Under the pieces are notes generated by a model, which had not been told where the DNA came from, ran no database searches, and saw only the letters and a program-made list of their open reading frames with translations. Both the position numbers and the translations under genes were made by a program. Below are positions 54,977 to 64,000 of a DNA stretch of 64,000 nt, one piece after another; position 1 is the stretch's first letter; each line of letters begins with the position of its first letter. Origin of the DNA: Vibrio agarivorans (GTDB taxonomy: Bacteria; Pseudomonadota; Gammaproteobacteria; Enterobacterales; Vibrionaceae); the NCBI RefSeq assembly GCF_030409635.1, contig NZ_JAUFQF010000002.1, positions 124,001 to 188,000 on the forward strand, written 5' to 3'.

Positions 54977-55495
54977 ATGCAACGTATGCTAATACTGATG
55001 CTTTTCCTGCTCTCACCTTGGGCTGTGGCCAATCAAGCAGATTATCGCCTTGGAGCAGGCGATCGCATCCAAATCAAGGTTTATGGTGAATCTGACCTCT
55101 CTTTTGATGAGCTATTTATCACCTCAACCGGTCAGTTTGAATATCCCTACATTGGCCGAATTACCGCGATAAACAAAACAACTAGAGAGCTTACTGAACA
55201 GATCACTCGCGAGCTCAAAGGGGACTATCTTGTCGACCCTAAAGTAATGGTCTCCATCCTCTCATTTCGCAAAATTTATGTGAATGGCGAGGTGAAAAAG
55301 CCCGGTGGCTATGAATATCAACCGGGCCTCACGATTGATAAAGCCATCGCGCTTGCAGGAGGCTTCACTGACCGTGCTGCGCGCAGCAAAATCTCTGTCA
55401 CCAATAACACGACCGGGAATGACACCCTTAAAGCCAGACTGTCTAACCAAGTTCAGCCTGGCGACATTATTACGATTGAAGAAAGCTTCTTCTAA
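54977..55495 (+). CDS. Polysaccharide export protein (Wza/VpsN-like)
   Basis: The 172-residue periplasmic/outer-membrane export component has a signal peptide ending near AVAN and then the Poly_export domain start YRLGAGDRIQIKVYGESDLS. A SLBB-type repeat follows at about 98-160 (KIYVNGEVKKPGGYEYQPG). There is no lipobox Cys, so it is not a lipoprotein in the manner of Wza, and it lacks the long C-terminal helix. It resembles the short VpsN-type proteins. The start follows AGGTCTCGCT. Confidence 0.82.
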   Translation: MQRMLILMLFLLSPWAVANQADYRLGAGDRIQIKVYGESDLSFDELFITSTGQFEYPYIGRITAINKTTRELTEQITRELKGDYLVDPKVMVSILSFRKIYVNGEVKKPGGYEYQPGLTIDKAIALAGGFTDRAARSKISVTNNTTGNDTLKARLSNQVQPGDIITIEESFF

Positions 55496-55512
55496 ACCAA
55501 AGCGAAATAAGA

Positions 55513-57723
55513 ATGGAATCGAAACAAAACACCTTCACTATTGAGCCGACCGTGATAGATGTCAGCCGTTACTTCACTGCACTGAAGCGCAGAATGCTAC
55601 TGATCTTGCTCATTGTTGCGGCTCTCAGCAGCGCGACTTATCTTGTCACGCGCCAAATGTCGCCAATCTACTCGGCGACCACCACGCTGCTTATCGAGTC
55701 TAAACCAAAGTCAGCCATTTCAATTGAAGAGATCGTCGGTGTCGATGCCAGTAAGCAGGAATACTATCAAACTCAGTATGAAATCATGCGTTCGAACCAA
55801 GTTGCCGAGCGCGTTATCAACCAGTTTCAACTCGATTTTAACCCGGAGTTTAACGGCGAACTTCAGACATTTAGTATCAAAAACACGATTTTTGGTTATC
55901 TCTACGTGCTAAGAAACCGCTTGTTAGGCTCACCGGAAACCTCAGATGTTTATCCCGGGCTAGCTCAGAATGAAGAGCAGCGACGCAGAGTGTTAAACAC
56001 CTTCAAAAGTAAGCTATCGGTCAGCCCGGTGCGCCAAACCCAGCTGGTCAACATCACATTTGAATCCTACAACCCAAGCACTGCAGCAACACTGGCCAAC
56101 GCGGTTGCGCAAGCCTATATCGAAAACAACATTGAGGCGCGGATCATCGTTAGCCAACAGGCAGAAGTCTGGATCGATAGTAAACTCAAAGAGCTTTCAG
56201 CCCACCTCAGCCTTTCTGAACGTCGCCTCGCCGAGTTCCTTGAGGGTGAAGGGCTTGTCGATGTTGAAGGGGTCGATGCTCTACAAAGCCGCGTGCTCAC
56301 CGATGTGACTAGCCAGATCTCTGTCGCGCGCGATCGCCGCTTGGCAGCTGAGTCTCTGTACCGTGTGCTGCAAGATAACCGCAATGCCGATATCTCAACC
56401 CTCTATGCGATACCAGACATTTCTAAGCACCCGCAGATTCGCGACGTACGTGTCGCTGAGATTGAGTTGCAACAGAAGCGCTCTGAGCTAAGCAAGCGCT
56501 ATGGACCTAAACATGACAAAATGGTTCAGGTCAATGCGGAGCTTACATCCATTCAAGGACAAGCTCACCAACTGCTAAGACAGCTCGCCAGTGGCATTGA
56601 AAAAGAGTATCGCGCAGCCAAACGACAAGAAGAGGCTTTAAAAGCTGAACTAGAAGATATGAAATCTCAGTTCAACGCGGTCTCTATCAAACAAACGGAG
56701 TACTCTAAGTATCAACGTGACGTCGAAAACAACCGTCGTATTTTGGATCTCTTTGAGAACCGTAAAAAAGAAACTTCGGCGACTAGCGACTATCAACCTG
56801 CGATCGCACGCATCACAGACCCTGCACTCTATCCCGTCAAGCCAAGTAAGCCTAACCGATTAAAAATCGTGCTCGCTGTGGCAGTCGTATCATTTGCACT
56901 GCTCTGCACTCTAGTGATCATCCGAGAGTTCTTACGTAACGAGCTTGAGCAGGCCTCTGATGTCGAGCGTAAGCTTGGGTTTTCTCCTATCGCTTCAATT
57001 CCAAGAATCAAAAGGCGTTGGTTTGCCGCCAAACCTTCGGTGACGCAGTTTAATAACAGTGACAACCCATCATTCTCAGAAGCCATTCGTAGCCTTAGAA
57101 CGCGTCTGCTGCTCTCTGTGAGTAACAAAAACCGAACCTGTTTTGCACTGACATCACCAAACCCCAATGAGGGTAAGAGTACTATAGCGGCGAACTTGGC
57201 ATTGTCACTCACCAAGGTAGAAAAGGTGATTATTGTCGATGCCGACTTGCGTAAACCGACACTCGGCTCACTGTTTAATCTCTCTTTAAGTGATAACGGG
57301 TTAAGTAACTATCTATTGATGGATACACCTTTACAAGACTGCCTGCATTATGATGAAGACTCTGGCATTACCGTTCTTCCATCGGGCTTTATTCCACCTA
57401 ACCCGCAAGAGATGCTCAGCAGCGAAAAGTTCAAACGTCTAATTGAACATCTAAAACAGCAATACGACCGCGTGATTATTGACTGCCCGCCAGTGATGGT
57501 TGTAAGCGATGCGCTACTTATTGGGCATTTATCGGAAGCAATGCTGCTGGTTTTGAAAGCGAATACAACAAAGACGCATCAAGCCAAAAATGCGATAGCT
57601 GAACTTATCAACCATCAAGTCAAAATCGATGGTGTGGTGTTGAACTACTGCAATGAAGAGCGTCTATCTAACGCCCAGTCTTACTACAAAAGCTACTCCT
57701 ATAAGGCAACCCCTGCCGAGTAA
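55513..57723 (+). CDS. Polysaccharide copolymerase and tyrosine autokinase (Wzc/VpsO-like)
   Basis: This inner-membrane regulator of polymer length and export has 736 residues. The N-terminal Wzz domain has its first membrane helix at about 30-50, a long coiled-coil region (about 200-420) and the second helix (KIVLAVAVVSFALLCTLVII, about 448-467). The BY-kinase domain carries Walker A in NPNEGKSTIAANLALSL, A' in VIIVDADLRKPT, and VIIDCPPVMVVSDA. The C-terminus has a short tyrosine cluster (SYYKSYSYK), the autophosphorylation tail. AATAAGAATG precedes the start. Confidence 0.88.
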   Translation: MESKQNTFTIEPTVIDVSRYFTALKRRMLLILLIVAALSSATYLVTRQMSPIYSATTTLLIESKPKSAISIEEIVGVDASKQEYYQTQYEIMRSNQVAERVINQFQLDFNPEFNGELQTFSIKNTIFGYLYVLRNRLLGSPETSDVYPGLAQNEEQRRRVLNTFKSKLSVSPVRQTQLVNITFESYNPSTAATLANAVAQAYIENNIEARIIVSQQAEVWIDSKLKELSAHLSLSERRLAEFLEGEGLVDVEGVDALQSRVLTDVTSQISVARDRRLAAESLYRVLQDNRNADISTLYAIPDISKHPQIRDVRVAEIELQQKRSELSKRYGPKHDKMVQVNAELTSIQGQAHQLLRQLASGIEKEYRAAKRQEEALKAELEDMKSQFNAVSIKQTEYSKYQRDVENNRRILDLFENRKKETSATSDYQPAIARITDPALYPVKPSKPNRLKIVLAVAVVSFALLCTLVIIREFLRNELEQASDVERKLGFSPIASIPRIKRRWFAAKPSVTQFNNSDNPSFSEAIRSLRTRLLLSVSNKNRTCFALTSPNPNEGKSTIAANLALSLTKVEKVIIVDADLRKPTLGSLFNLSLSDNGLSNYLLMDTPLQDCLHYDEDSGITVLPSGFIPPNPQEMLSSEKFKRLIEHLKQQYDRVIIDCPPVMVVSDALLIGHLSEAMLLVLKANTTKTHQAKNAIAELINHQVKIDGVVLNYCNEERLSNAQSYYKSYSYKATPAE

Positions 57724-57779
57724 GCCGTGAGCGTGATAGGCACTATTTGACTGATTTTAAAATATTTAGGAAACACAAC

Positions 57780-58742
57780 ATGGATTCGTTGAACATTCTA
57801 ATCACGGGCGCCAGTGGGTTTATTGGTACTCACCTCATTCGCTCGTTAATTGGCAATAATCACAACATATACGCCCTCGATAGACTGCCACCACGCGAGC
57901 AGCACGATGGGGTGACTTACCTACAACATGACGTTCGAGATCTTACATCATTAGAGATCCCTGAAAAAATTGACCGCATCTATAATTTTGCGGCGGTACA
58001 CACCACGCCAGGGCATGAAGATATTGAGTATTTTGATACTAATATTTTTGGGGCTATCGAAGTCACTGAGCTGGCCAAAAAACATCATACACAAGAGATT
58101 ATCTTCACCAGTTCGATCTCAGTTTACGGGCCAAATGAAGCCAGCCTCGATGAGACTTCACAGCTCACGCCTAACTCCGCTTATGGTTATTCAAAAGCGC
58201 AAGCTGAAAAGATCCACATGTCTTGGGCGAATGACGCGCAAACACGCCGCTTAACTATCGTCCGTCCAGCGGTAGTGTTTGGTGAAGGCGAAGGGGGAAA
58301 CTTTACCCGTTTAGCGAAAGTACTGCGCAAAGGGTATTTTCCGTTTCCGGGTCGTACCGATACGATTAAGGCTTGTATCTATGTCAAAGAGCTGCTTAAC
58401 GCCATTGACTACATTCACGCACAGAATACGCATATCGTGGTATTTAATGGCGCATTTAATCAAAAATACACCATTGAACAGATCATCGATACCTTCGCTC
58501 AAGTTTCCTTCCCTAAGGTAAAAAAACTCCTTATTCCTCAAGTGTTAATCATGTCTGCTGCCAAAGTAATTTCCGTGTTTAAGGGATTTGGGCTGGGCAT
58601 CAACCCAGAGCGAATTACTAAGCTAATCAAAAGCACTAATATTGAACCAAACTGTCTAACCAGTAGTGGTTATCAATATCAGTATGACTTGTCCACCTCT
58701 CTACAAGATTGGGCAAAAGACACCGCTGGTGAATACTCTTAA
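57780..58742 (+). CDS. NAD-dependent epimerase/dehydratase
   Basis: This SDR-fold sugar-nucleotide enzyme begins NILITGASGFIGTHLI (Gly-rich NAD loop) and has the YGYSKAQAEKIHMSW catalytic Tyr-Lys stretch (about 148-162). With the start at 57780 (after TTAGGAAAC) it has 320 residues; the longer frame from 57747 begins at a TTG without a suitable site. It probably supplies a modified nucleotide sugar or acts on a lipid-linked sugar for the polymer. Substrate unknown. Confidence 0.8.
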   Translation: MDSLNILITGASGFIGTHLIRSLIGNNHNIYALDRLPPREQHDGVTYLQHDVRDLTSLEIPEKIDRIYNFAAVHTTPGHEDIEYFDTNIFGAIEVTELAKKHHTQEIIFTSSISVYGPNEASLDETSQLTPNSAYGYSKAQAEKIHMSWANDAQTRRLTIVRPAVVFGEGEGGNFTRLAKVLRKGYFPFPGRTDTIKACIYVKELLNAIDYIHAQNTHIVVFNGAFNQKYTIEQIIDTFAQVSFPKVKKLLIPQVLIMSAAKVISVFKGFGLGINPERITKLIKSTNIEPNCLTSSGYQYQYDLSTSLQDWAKDTAGEYS

Positions 58743-58751
58743 GGGCTGAAT

Positions 58752-60008
58752 GTGGACACAATCACGCAAGCCGCTCCCCGCAGCCAAGTCATCCATGTCC
58801 AATATGAGTATCTCATCAGTGCTCTGATTATTGCTAGCCTCATTAGCTCGTCGCTAGTGAGTTCATTGGGTGCGCTCATTTTTCTATTGGCTGGGCTTTT
58901 TCACCTTGTCTATCGAATCGAGTATTCGCTTGCGGCGCTGATCAAAGGCTGGCCAATTTTACTATTTGGCATGGTGGGGATCGCCTCAACACTATGGTCA
59001 GACAACCCTGCACTGTCTTTTAAGCGTGGGGTGCAAATCTTGCTCTCCAGCATGATTTGCCTATCTCTGATCTACTCCGTGCGCAAAGAGATACTACTCT
59101 TGGTGCTAGCAAGCTGCTTAATTCTCGCCACAGGTTACGCACTCAGCTCAAGCCATACCACCTCAATTTTTTACACCGGCGAAGTGATTCGAGTCGGCCA
59201 CTTTGGTAGTAAAAATAACATGTCGAGTTTTGGTGCGTTCGGCACGCTAATTGGCCTTGGTTGCCTCTTATTGCAGCGCCCACTCAAAGGGCAACGAGCC
59301 GTTGGTTTAATCTGCGTTATAGTATCGCTCATGGTGGTTTGGCTGGCCAAATCATTGGGGACGAATCTGATGATCCTCACCGTGATTGGGATTGCTACCT
59401 CACTATACCTTTACTCCACTCAGACCCACGATGCAGCCTTTCGCAGATTAGTTAACTTGATGGCAGTGGGGTATCTTCTCGCGATTATCACTACCATCAT
59501 CATCACATTTGATTATGCCAGCTATGAAACGCTGATGCTCTCTCTGGGCAAAGACCCAACAATCACTGGGCGTACAATTATCTGGGAAATCGGCTTGCAC
59601 TCAATTAAACAAAACCCTTGGTTGGGTGTTGGGCTGCAAGCCTATTGGAGCGAGTTTAACAGCGGCGCGCTAGAGATATGGCAAGCGATGCACAAGGATG
59701 TAGGCAGTTATTTTGGCTTCCATAACCTCTATTTCCATTACTACGCAGAGCTCGGCTTACTCGGTCTACTTGCGATTGTCACGGTCATAGCCACCGCAGC
59801 ACTCTCTATCTATCGCTCCTCTATTTCGGGTATGTCGAGGGAGGATATCTTCCTAGTGGCACTTTTTATTTTCTTTTTCAGTAAGAGCTTTTTTGAAACC
59901 ACCGGTTTTAACGAACTCAGTATTGAACATTTTCAGTTGTGTTTGTTCTGGTCTTTGTTGAACAAAAACACCTTTTTCCAAAGTGGCAGTCGATTCTGTC
60001 TACGATAA
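58752..60008 (+). CDS. O-antigen ligase/polymerase-like membrane protein (Wzy type)
   Basis: The 418-residue polytopic protein has about ten to twelve hydrophobic segments. It includes the Wzy_C-type region (TGRTIIWEIGLHSIKQNPWLGVGLQAYW) followed by a long loop with HNLYFHYYAELGLLGLL. This is the signature of O-antigen ligases and polymerases, here probably Wzy that links repeat units in the periplasm. The start is GTG at 58752 after AAGGG. It lies 9 bp beyond the epimerase gene. Confidence 0.8.
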   Translation: MDTITQAAPRSQVIHVQYEYLISALIIASLISSSLVSSLGALIFLLAGLFHLVYRIEYSLAALIKGWPILLFGMVGIASTLWSDNPALSFKRGVQILLSSMICLSLIYSVRKEILLLVLASCLILATGYALSSSHTTSIFYTGEVIRVGHFGSKNNMSSFGAFGTLIGLGCLLLQRPLKGQRAVGLICVIVSLMVVWLAKSLGTNLMILTVIGIATSLYLYSTQTHDAAFRRLVNLMAVGYLLAIITTIIITFDYASYETLMLSLGKDPTITGRTIIWEIGLHSIKQNPWLGVGLQAYWSEFNSGALEIWQAMHKDVGSYFGFHNLYFHYYAELGLLGLLAIVTVIATAALSIYRSSISGMSREDIFLVALFIFFFSKSFFETTGFNELSIEHFQLCLFWSLLNKNTFFQSGSRFCLR

Positions 60009-60027
60009 TTTGATGTCGAGTTTACCC

Positions 60028-61206
60028 ATGAATATTCTTTATATTGTTCACGATCTCAATGATGCCGCAGTGAAACGCCGAGTCGCTATGCTTGAAGTTG
60101 GCGGTGCGCAAGTCACAGTAGTTGGCTTTTATCGAGGGACAGCCGCATTTGACATAAATGAAAATGTCATCAGTTTAGGCCAAACGCATGACGCCTCGTT
60201 CATACACCGCATTAAAAGCGTAGTAAAAGAGAAGCTAACGCTTCAAAGGCGCTTTAGAGAGCACCATATTACTCATGATCGCTTTGACCTGATTGTCGCT
60301 AGAAACCTCGATATGCTAGCACTGGCGGTGTCAGCGAAAAAAATTCTCCACTTACCCCTCGTTTATGAATGCTTAGATATACACCGTTTTCTGATTCATT
60401 CTGGAGTGATAGGGCATGTTTTTAGGCAGCTCGAAAAGCGCTTATCTCAGCACGCTGGCTTGCTGATCACGAGTTCACAAGGCTTTGTCGAGCATTATTT
60501 CAACCCCCTTTCTCTGGCGGAACTGCCCACTTTAGTACTGGAAAATAAGGTCTTTTCCTCTAAACCACTCGCTGCACCGACACCAAAATCACTGAATGAT
60601 GGCCCCATTATCATTACATGGAACGGCGCCATTCGTTGTCATCGTTCACTCGATATCTTGATTCAGGTCTCGCGGAAAATGGCTGGGAAAGTCCAAGTGG
60701 TGATACATGGTAAGCCCGCTTACACCGAGTTCGATGACTTTATCTCAACGATTGCTAATGAGCCCTACATCGAATTCCAGGGGCCTTATGTTTTTCCTGA
60801 TGATCTGGCTGACATCTACAACAGTGCGCATTTTAACTGGACACTCGACTTCTTTGAGCAAGGCGGCAATTCGGAATGGCTGCTGCCTAACCGTATCTAT
60901 GAAGGGGGGCTATTTGCACTGCCTCCTCTTTATCGAGCTGGCAATTACACAGCGCAAACGCTCAATAACCTACAAATAGGCTTCGCGCTAGAGGGAAAAA
61001 CAAATCAAGAGATCGCGAACCATCTAGTAACCATGTTGCAAGGTATTGACGAAACGCAATATCAAAGCTTAGTTGCTGCCTCAAAGCAGGTTCCGACTTC
61101 ACGCTGGTTATTTGATACCACTCAAGCTGAGTGGTTGGTCAGTTCATTGCAGATGTTTTGCCAGCAGCCCGATTCTCTGAGTCTAAGTGAGCAAGCGCAA
61201 TGCTGA
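60028..61206 (+). CDS. Glycosyltransferase, GT4-like
   Basis: This cytoplasmic transferase of the GT-B fold begins NILYIVHDLNDAAVKRRV, with LVYECLDIHRF in the middle. The C-terminal donor-binding half contains ITWNGAIRCHRSLDILIQ and HFNWTLDFFEQGGNSEW then NRIYEGGLFALPPL, where the family has its EX7E-like acidic motif. The start at 60028 is chosen (392 residues); ATG at 60013 is possible. The open frame overlaps the end of the Wzy-like gene. It probably adds one sugar to the repeat unit. Confidence 0.75.
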   Translation: MNILYIVHDLNDAAVKRRVAMLEVGGAQVTVVGFYRGTAAFDINENVISLGQTHDASFIHRIKSVVKEKLTLQRRFREHHITHDRFDLIVARNLDMLALAVSAKKILHLPLVYECLDIHRFLIHSGVIGHVFRQLEKRLSQHAGLLITSSQGFVEHYFNPLSLAELPTLVLENKVFSSKPLAAPTPKSLNDGPIIITWNGAIRCHRSLDILIQVSRKMAGKVQVVIHGKPAYTEFDDFISTIANEPYIEFQGPYVFPDDLADIYNSAHFNWTLDFFEQGGNSEWLLPNRIYEGGLFALPPLYRAGNYTAQTLNNLQIGFALEGKTNQEIANHLVTMLQGIDETQYQSLVAASKQVPTSRWLFDTTQAEWLVSSLQMFCQQPDSLSLSEQAQC

Positions 61207-62693
61207 GTAAATCATCCATCGCTTCTAATGCCCTTTGGCATACGTTATCTCAGGTATTCTCGCGCGGCGTAAGGTTTCTCACTATCCCAATTATCGTGCG
61301 CCTACTTGACCCTGAGCAGTTAGGGGATGTCGCTATAACAATGGCCTTGACCATGTTCGTGGCAACGGTATTTGGTAATGGCGGCACCATCGACACCATG
61401 GTGTATTACTGCAAACGAACAAAGCATGTATTCAAATCCCTATTATGGTTTACCATTGGGGTAAGCGCTCTGCTCTCAGCCTCGGTGTTTGCACTTTCAC
61501 AGCCGATTTCTGTATGGATTAATGTTCCTAGTGCCAAAGTTTACCTTGAGGTTATGAGCCTATTCCTACCCGTGGTGATGTTACAGTCGGTCTTTCAGGC
61601 CAAACTTATCGAACAACAAGCCTTTGCCTACATTGCTAAATGCCAAGCCAGTGTGTCAACCGTCGCGACACTGATTGCGATTGCACTTGCCTTTAATGGC
61701 TTAGGTGGATGGAGCTTGCTGATACAGCATATTTTCACTACGTGTGCTCTGTGTGGGCTCTTTTATCGCCGTGTTACGGTTGAAAAGGATGAGCAGTTTC
61801 ATTCTCAAACGTTAAAGCAGATCCTTCCTTACTACTACAAATCAACTCTCTATAACACGATCATTTGGCTGGGATCTGAGTCGCCTTTGCTGATTGCCTC
61901 AAAAACCGTGGGCAGTGCCGGCGCTGGGATATACAGCGCTATGTCACGAGCAGCTTGCATGCCAATGGAGATCCTAGGGCGCGCGTTTCAACTCTCTTTC
62001 TTTTCTGAACTCTCAGCAAAGCGGGCAGATGAGCAGCTCAAACAACTCCAGCAGCAACAGCTTTTCTGGTCAATCAAGTGCCGTTTTTTGGCCCTGACAA
62101 CGCTTTATACCCTCGGAGCATTAGTGGCTTACCCTGTTGTACGTCTTGTACTTGGAGAGCAATATGCCATCCATTCTGATGCCTTCTTTTGGCTGTGTAT
62201 TGGCTTTGCGGTGATCTCATCAGCCGGCGAAATAGTTGGCTTTCTGCAAGGAACAGGAAGAATTAACTTAGTCACCATACTCAGTACTGTGCGCTGTGTA
62301 TTAGTGATGAGCTGTTGTTATCTAATGTGGTCGTTTTCAGCCTCGATAGAGGCGGTAGCGCAAGGGTTTGCTCTCGCCAATAGTGCCCTTTTACTGGTTT
62401 ATCTCTCCACTATTTTCTTAGTACTCAAGTTCAGTGTTAAGGCCTACATTTCACACACTTTACCATTGATAACCGTACTATTTTCAGCCATCGGCACAAC
62501 CTATTTGGTGGACACTCTAGTTCCAAAGTTTAATCCGCTTGTTGACATAGTAGTGCTATCAACCGCTTACCTATTGAGCTTAGCTATCGCTTTTATTCTG
62601 GTTCTGCCAAATGAAACTGGCGCTATCCGCCGCCTACTCACAACCAAGGTATTGAACAAATTGCAAAAACAGACCGTTAGGGAACATGGATGA
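61200..62693 (+). CDS. Oligosaccharide flippase (Wzx-type)
   Basis: The 497-residue membrane protein has about twelve to fourteen hydrophobic segments of the MATE/MVF-like polysaccharide-transporter family. The opening SRGVRFLTIPIIVRLLDPEQLGDVAIT is typical for lipopolysaccharide flippases. It should move the lipid-linked repeat unit across the inner membrane. Its start overlaps the preceding gene by 7 bp and its end overlaps the sulfotransferase gene by 4 bp, so translation is coupled. Confidence 0.85.
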   Translation: MLSKSSIASNALWHTLSQVFSRGVRFLTIPIIVRLLDPEQLGDVAITMALTMFVATVFGNGGTIDTMVYYCKRTKHVFKSLLWFTIGVSALLSASVFALSQPISVWINVPSAKVYLEVMSLFLPVVMLQSVFQAKLIEQQAFAYIAKCQASVSTVATLIAIALAFNGLGGWSLLIQHIFTTCALCGLFYRRVTVEKDEQFHSQTLKQILPYYYKSTLYNTIIWLGSESPLLIASKTVGSAGAGIYSAMSRAACMPMEILGRAFQLSFFSELSAKRADEQLKQLQQQQLFWSIKCRFLALTTLYTLGALVAYPVVRLVLGEQYAIHSDAFFWLCIGFAVISSAGEIVGFLQGTGRINLVTILSTVRCVLVMSCCYLMWSFSASIEAVAQGFALANSALLLVYLSTIFLVLKFSVKAYISHTLPLITVLFSAIGTTYLVDTLVPKFNPLVDIVVLSTAYLLSLAIAFILVLPNETGAIRRLLTTKVLNKLQKQTVREHG

Positions 62694-63631
62694 TTGAACT
62701 GACTAGTAGAAACCTATTTTGCAAAACAAGTTACGTGATTGACCAGATTGTGGCTAAGACACAAAAAGTACAACCGGTGTTGATTACTGGATACTGGCGC
62801 AGTGGGACGACATGGGTGCAAAATGTATTGGCCGCTGGTATCGGCGCCAAAACACTGTTCGAGCCATTAGAGCCGAACACTCTGCTGCCACTGTATAATG
62901 GCAGAGTAAAAGAAGTAGCCCCTTACGTGCCATTGTCTTTCGATGTGTTGTCCAAAGACGATTTACGATTTCTTGATCTTGCTTTCGCGGGCATCTCTCC
63001 CAAATACCAACAATTTAACTATCTGTCTCGCGGCAACCTGCAAGAGGCCTTTCGCCACAACGTCGTGGTTAAATTAGTTCGCGGTCAATACATTTCAGGC
63101 GACCTTAAAGAGCGCTACAACCTGTCGAAAGTGCTGCATGTTTCCCGTCACCCCATGGCAGTCACATACAGCATGCTGCGTACCGATTGGGAATGGAGTA
63201 TTCACGAAGCCGACTTTGCCCAACTGTATGTAAAAGAGCGTGACATGCCATTATCGGATGATAAACAAGCGATTCTTGACACCCTCTTGCGCTTCAACAA
63301 CCAGCCACCAGAATGCAAGATTGCGGCAACCTGGGCACTAGGTGAGAAATACACTGAGGAACAAAGTCATACGCAGGTATTTCGCTATGAAGACTTAGTG
63401 ACCCATCCAGAACGCGAGTTTCAAGCCATGACGCAACAAATAGGTCATGAGCTAACGCTACCAGATAACATCACTGCAGCCTCGGTGGTCACTGCGAAGG
63501 ACCGCAAGCATATCGATACTGCAAGTCGACTCCATTCGTGGCGCGATAAGTTAGATGCACAGAAACAGTCAAATATCCGCTCGGTATTACGTGAGTTATG
63601 GCCAGACATCGAACAACATTGGGAACTGTAA
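62690..63631 (+). CDS. Sulfotransferase family protein
   Basis: The 313-residue PAPS-dependent sulfotransferase has a 5'-PSB loop VLITGYWRSGTTWVQNVLAA (about 31-50). The 3'-phosphate-binding segment is KVLHVSRHPMAVTYSMLR (about 145-162), and a late VSRLHSWRDKL-like motif (ASRLHSWRDKLDAQ) corresponds to the third PAPS contact. It is embedded in the polysaccharide operon with ATGA overlap to the flippase gene, which points to a sulfated polymer (inference). Confidence 0.82.
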   Translation: MIELTSRNLFCKTSYVIDQIVAKTQKVQPVLITGYWRSGTTWVQNVLAAGIGAKTLFEPLEPNTLLPLYNGRVKEVAPYVPLSFDVLSKDDLRFLDLAFAGISPKYQQFNYLSRGNLQEAFRHNVVVKLVRGQYISGDLKERYNLSKVLHVSRHPMAVTYSMLRTDWEWSIHEADFAQLYVKERDMPLSDDKQAILDTLLRFNNQPPECKIAATWALGEKYTEEQSHTQVFRYEDLVTHPEREFQAMTQQIGHELTLPDNITAASVVTAKDRKHIDTASRLHSWRDKLDAQKQSNIRSVLRELWPDIEQHWEL

Positions 63632-64000
63632 ATGAACACTACCGACCGCACTGTGCAACCTCAACCTTTACCGCTAGAGACGCAAGACAAAGTCCTTATC
63701 GTCATTCCCTGCTTAAACGAGGTCAATCATATTGAACGCATCGTGACATTTTGTTTCTGCGAAGCCCGGCACCCCGACAGCTTAGTGGTTGTGGCTGATG
63801 GAGGGAGTTGTGATGGCACTCTCGACATTCTCAACCAACTGCAGAATAAGCACAAAAACTTAGTCGTACTCGATAACCCAAGAAAAATTCAGAGTAGCGG
63901 CATAAATCTCGCAGTAACAACCTACGGCAAAGACTTTGAGGTCTTCATTCGTATCGACGTACATGCAGACTACCCTGCGGGCTATATATCGAGCTTAATT
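63632..64000 (+). CDS. Glycosyltransferase family 2 (3' end outside the window)
   Basis: The frame opens at ATG 63632, one base after the previous stop, and runs off the right edge (123 codons seen). The visible part has the GT2 start VLIVIPCLNEVNHIERIV, the nucleotide-binding VVADGGSCDGT and the RIDVHADYP metal-binding segment (DxD-like). It is probably another transferase of the same operon. The upstream ribosome-binding site is weak, so translation may be coupled to the sulfotransferase gene. Confidence 0.8.
   Translation, partial: MNTTDRTVQPQPLPLETQDKVLIVIPCLNEVNHIERIVTFCFCEARHPDSLVVVADGGSCDGTLDILNQLQNKHKNLVVLDNPRKIQSSGINLAVTTYGKDFEVFIRIDVHADYPAGYISSLI

Overview
The window looks like a piece of a Vibrio chromosome, most likely the smaller chromosome (chromosome II). 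This rests on gene content and order: a malEFG/malK regulon, deaD next to rnb, OmpU-type porins, a DUF3541-type and a DUF3612-type protein, and a vpsL-M-N-O-like exopolysaccharide block. Species cannot be settled from sequence reading alone. I saw no rRNA, tRNA, CRISPR array, insertion sequence or phage gene.

Layout. 1-10.6 kb: a periplasmic L,D-transpeptidase-like protein, a small membrane protein, the DEAD-box helicase DeaD with an RG-rich tail, RNase II, a YitT-like membrane protein, an orphan PstS-like binding protein, a MaoC-fold hydratase and a dCMP deaminase. 10.9-16.6 kb: the maltose/maltodextrin transporter, malEFG divergent from malK, with MalT boxes and a CRP-like site in the 760-bp spacer. 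16.6-23.2 kb: a divergent pair (unknown Cys-rich protein and a large XRE/DUF3612 regulator), a DUF3541 protein, a sulfotransferase-like orphan, a secreted GH16 glucanase and PpnP. 23.3-28.8 kb: a YnaI-like mechanosensitive channel, AroG DAHP synthase, and a 1015-residue c-di-GMP protein in which a LacI-type sugar-binding domain without its DNA-binding part is joined to PAS-GGDEF-EAL. 29.0-37.0 kb: a complete caa3-type cytochrome c oxidase cluster (coxB-coxA-ctaG-coxC, SURF1, a Sco-like protein, ctaA, ctaB), with one small divergent membrane gene. 37.1-41.4 kb: an FAA-hydrolase gene between two heptanucleotide tandem arrays, copies of a 26-bp palindromic repeat, and two divergent porin genes. 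41.5-51.8 kb: housekeeping and accessory genes, including a two-domain glutaredoxin, a receiver-TPR protein, a 46-residue ORF, YhfA/OsmC, a Gfo/Idh/MocA oxidoreductase, a LysE exporter, codBA and a divergent nadD-like/nadE pair. 52.3-64.0 kb: an exopolysaccharide operon headed by a JUMPStart/ops element (RfaH target). It encodes the initiating sugar transferase, an outer-membrane barrel, a Wza-like exporter, a Wzc-like tyrosine kinase, an epimerase, a Wzy-like polymerase, glycosyltransferases, a Wzx flippase and a sulfotransferase, and it runs off the right edge.

How the parts fit together. MalEFGK2 imports maltodextrins under MalT/CRP-type control. The caa3 cluster carries its subunits plus most factors for heme A and copper-centre maturation. 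The last 12 kb form a Wzx/Wzy-type polymer pathway, from lipid-linked initiation through elongation, flipping, polymerisation and export, with a predicted sulfation step. The c-di-GMP fusion protein could feed into such surface traits, but nothing in the sequence links it to this locus directly.
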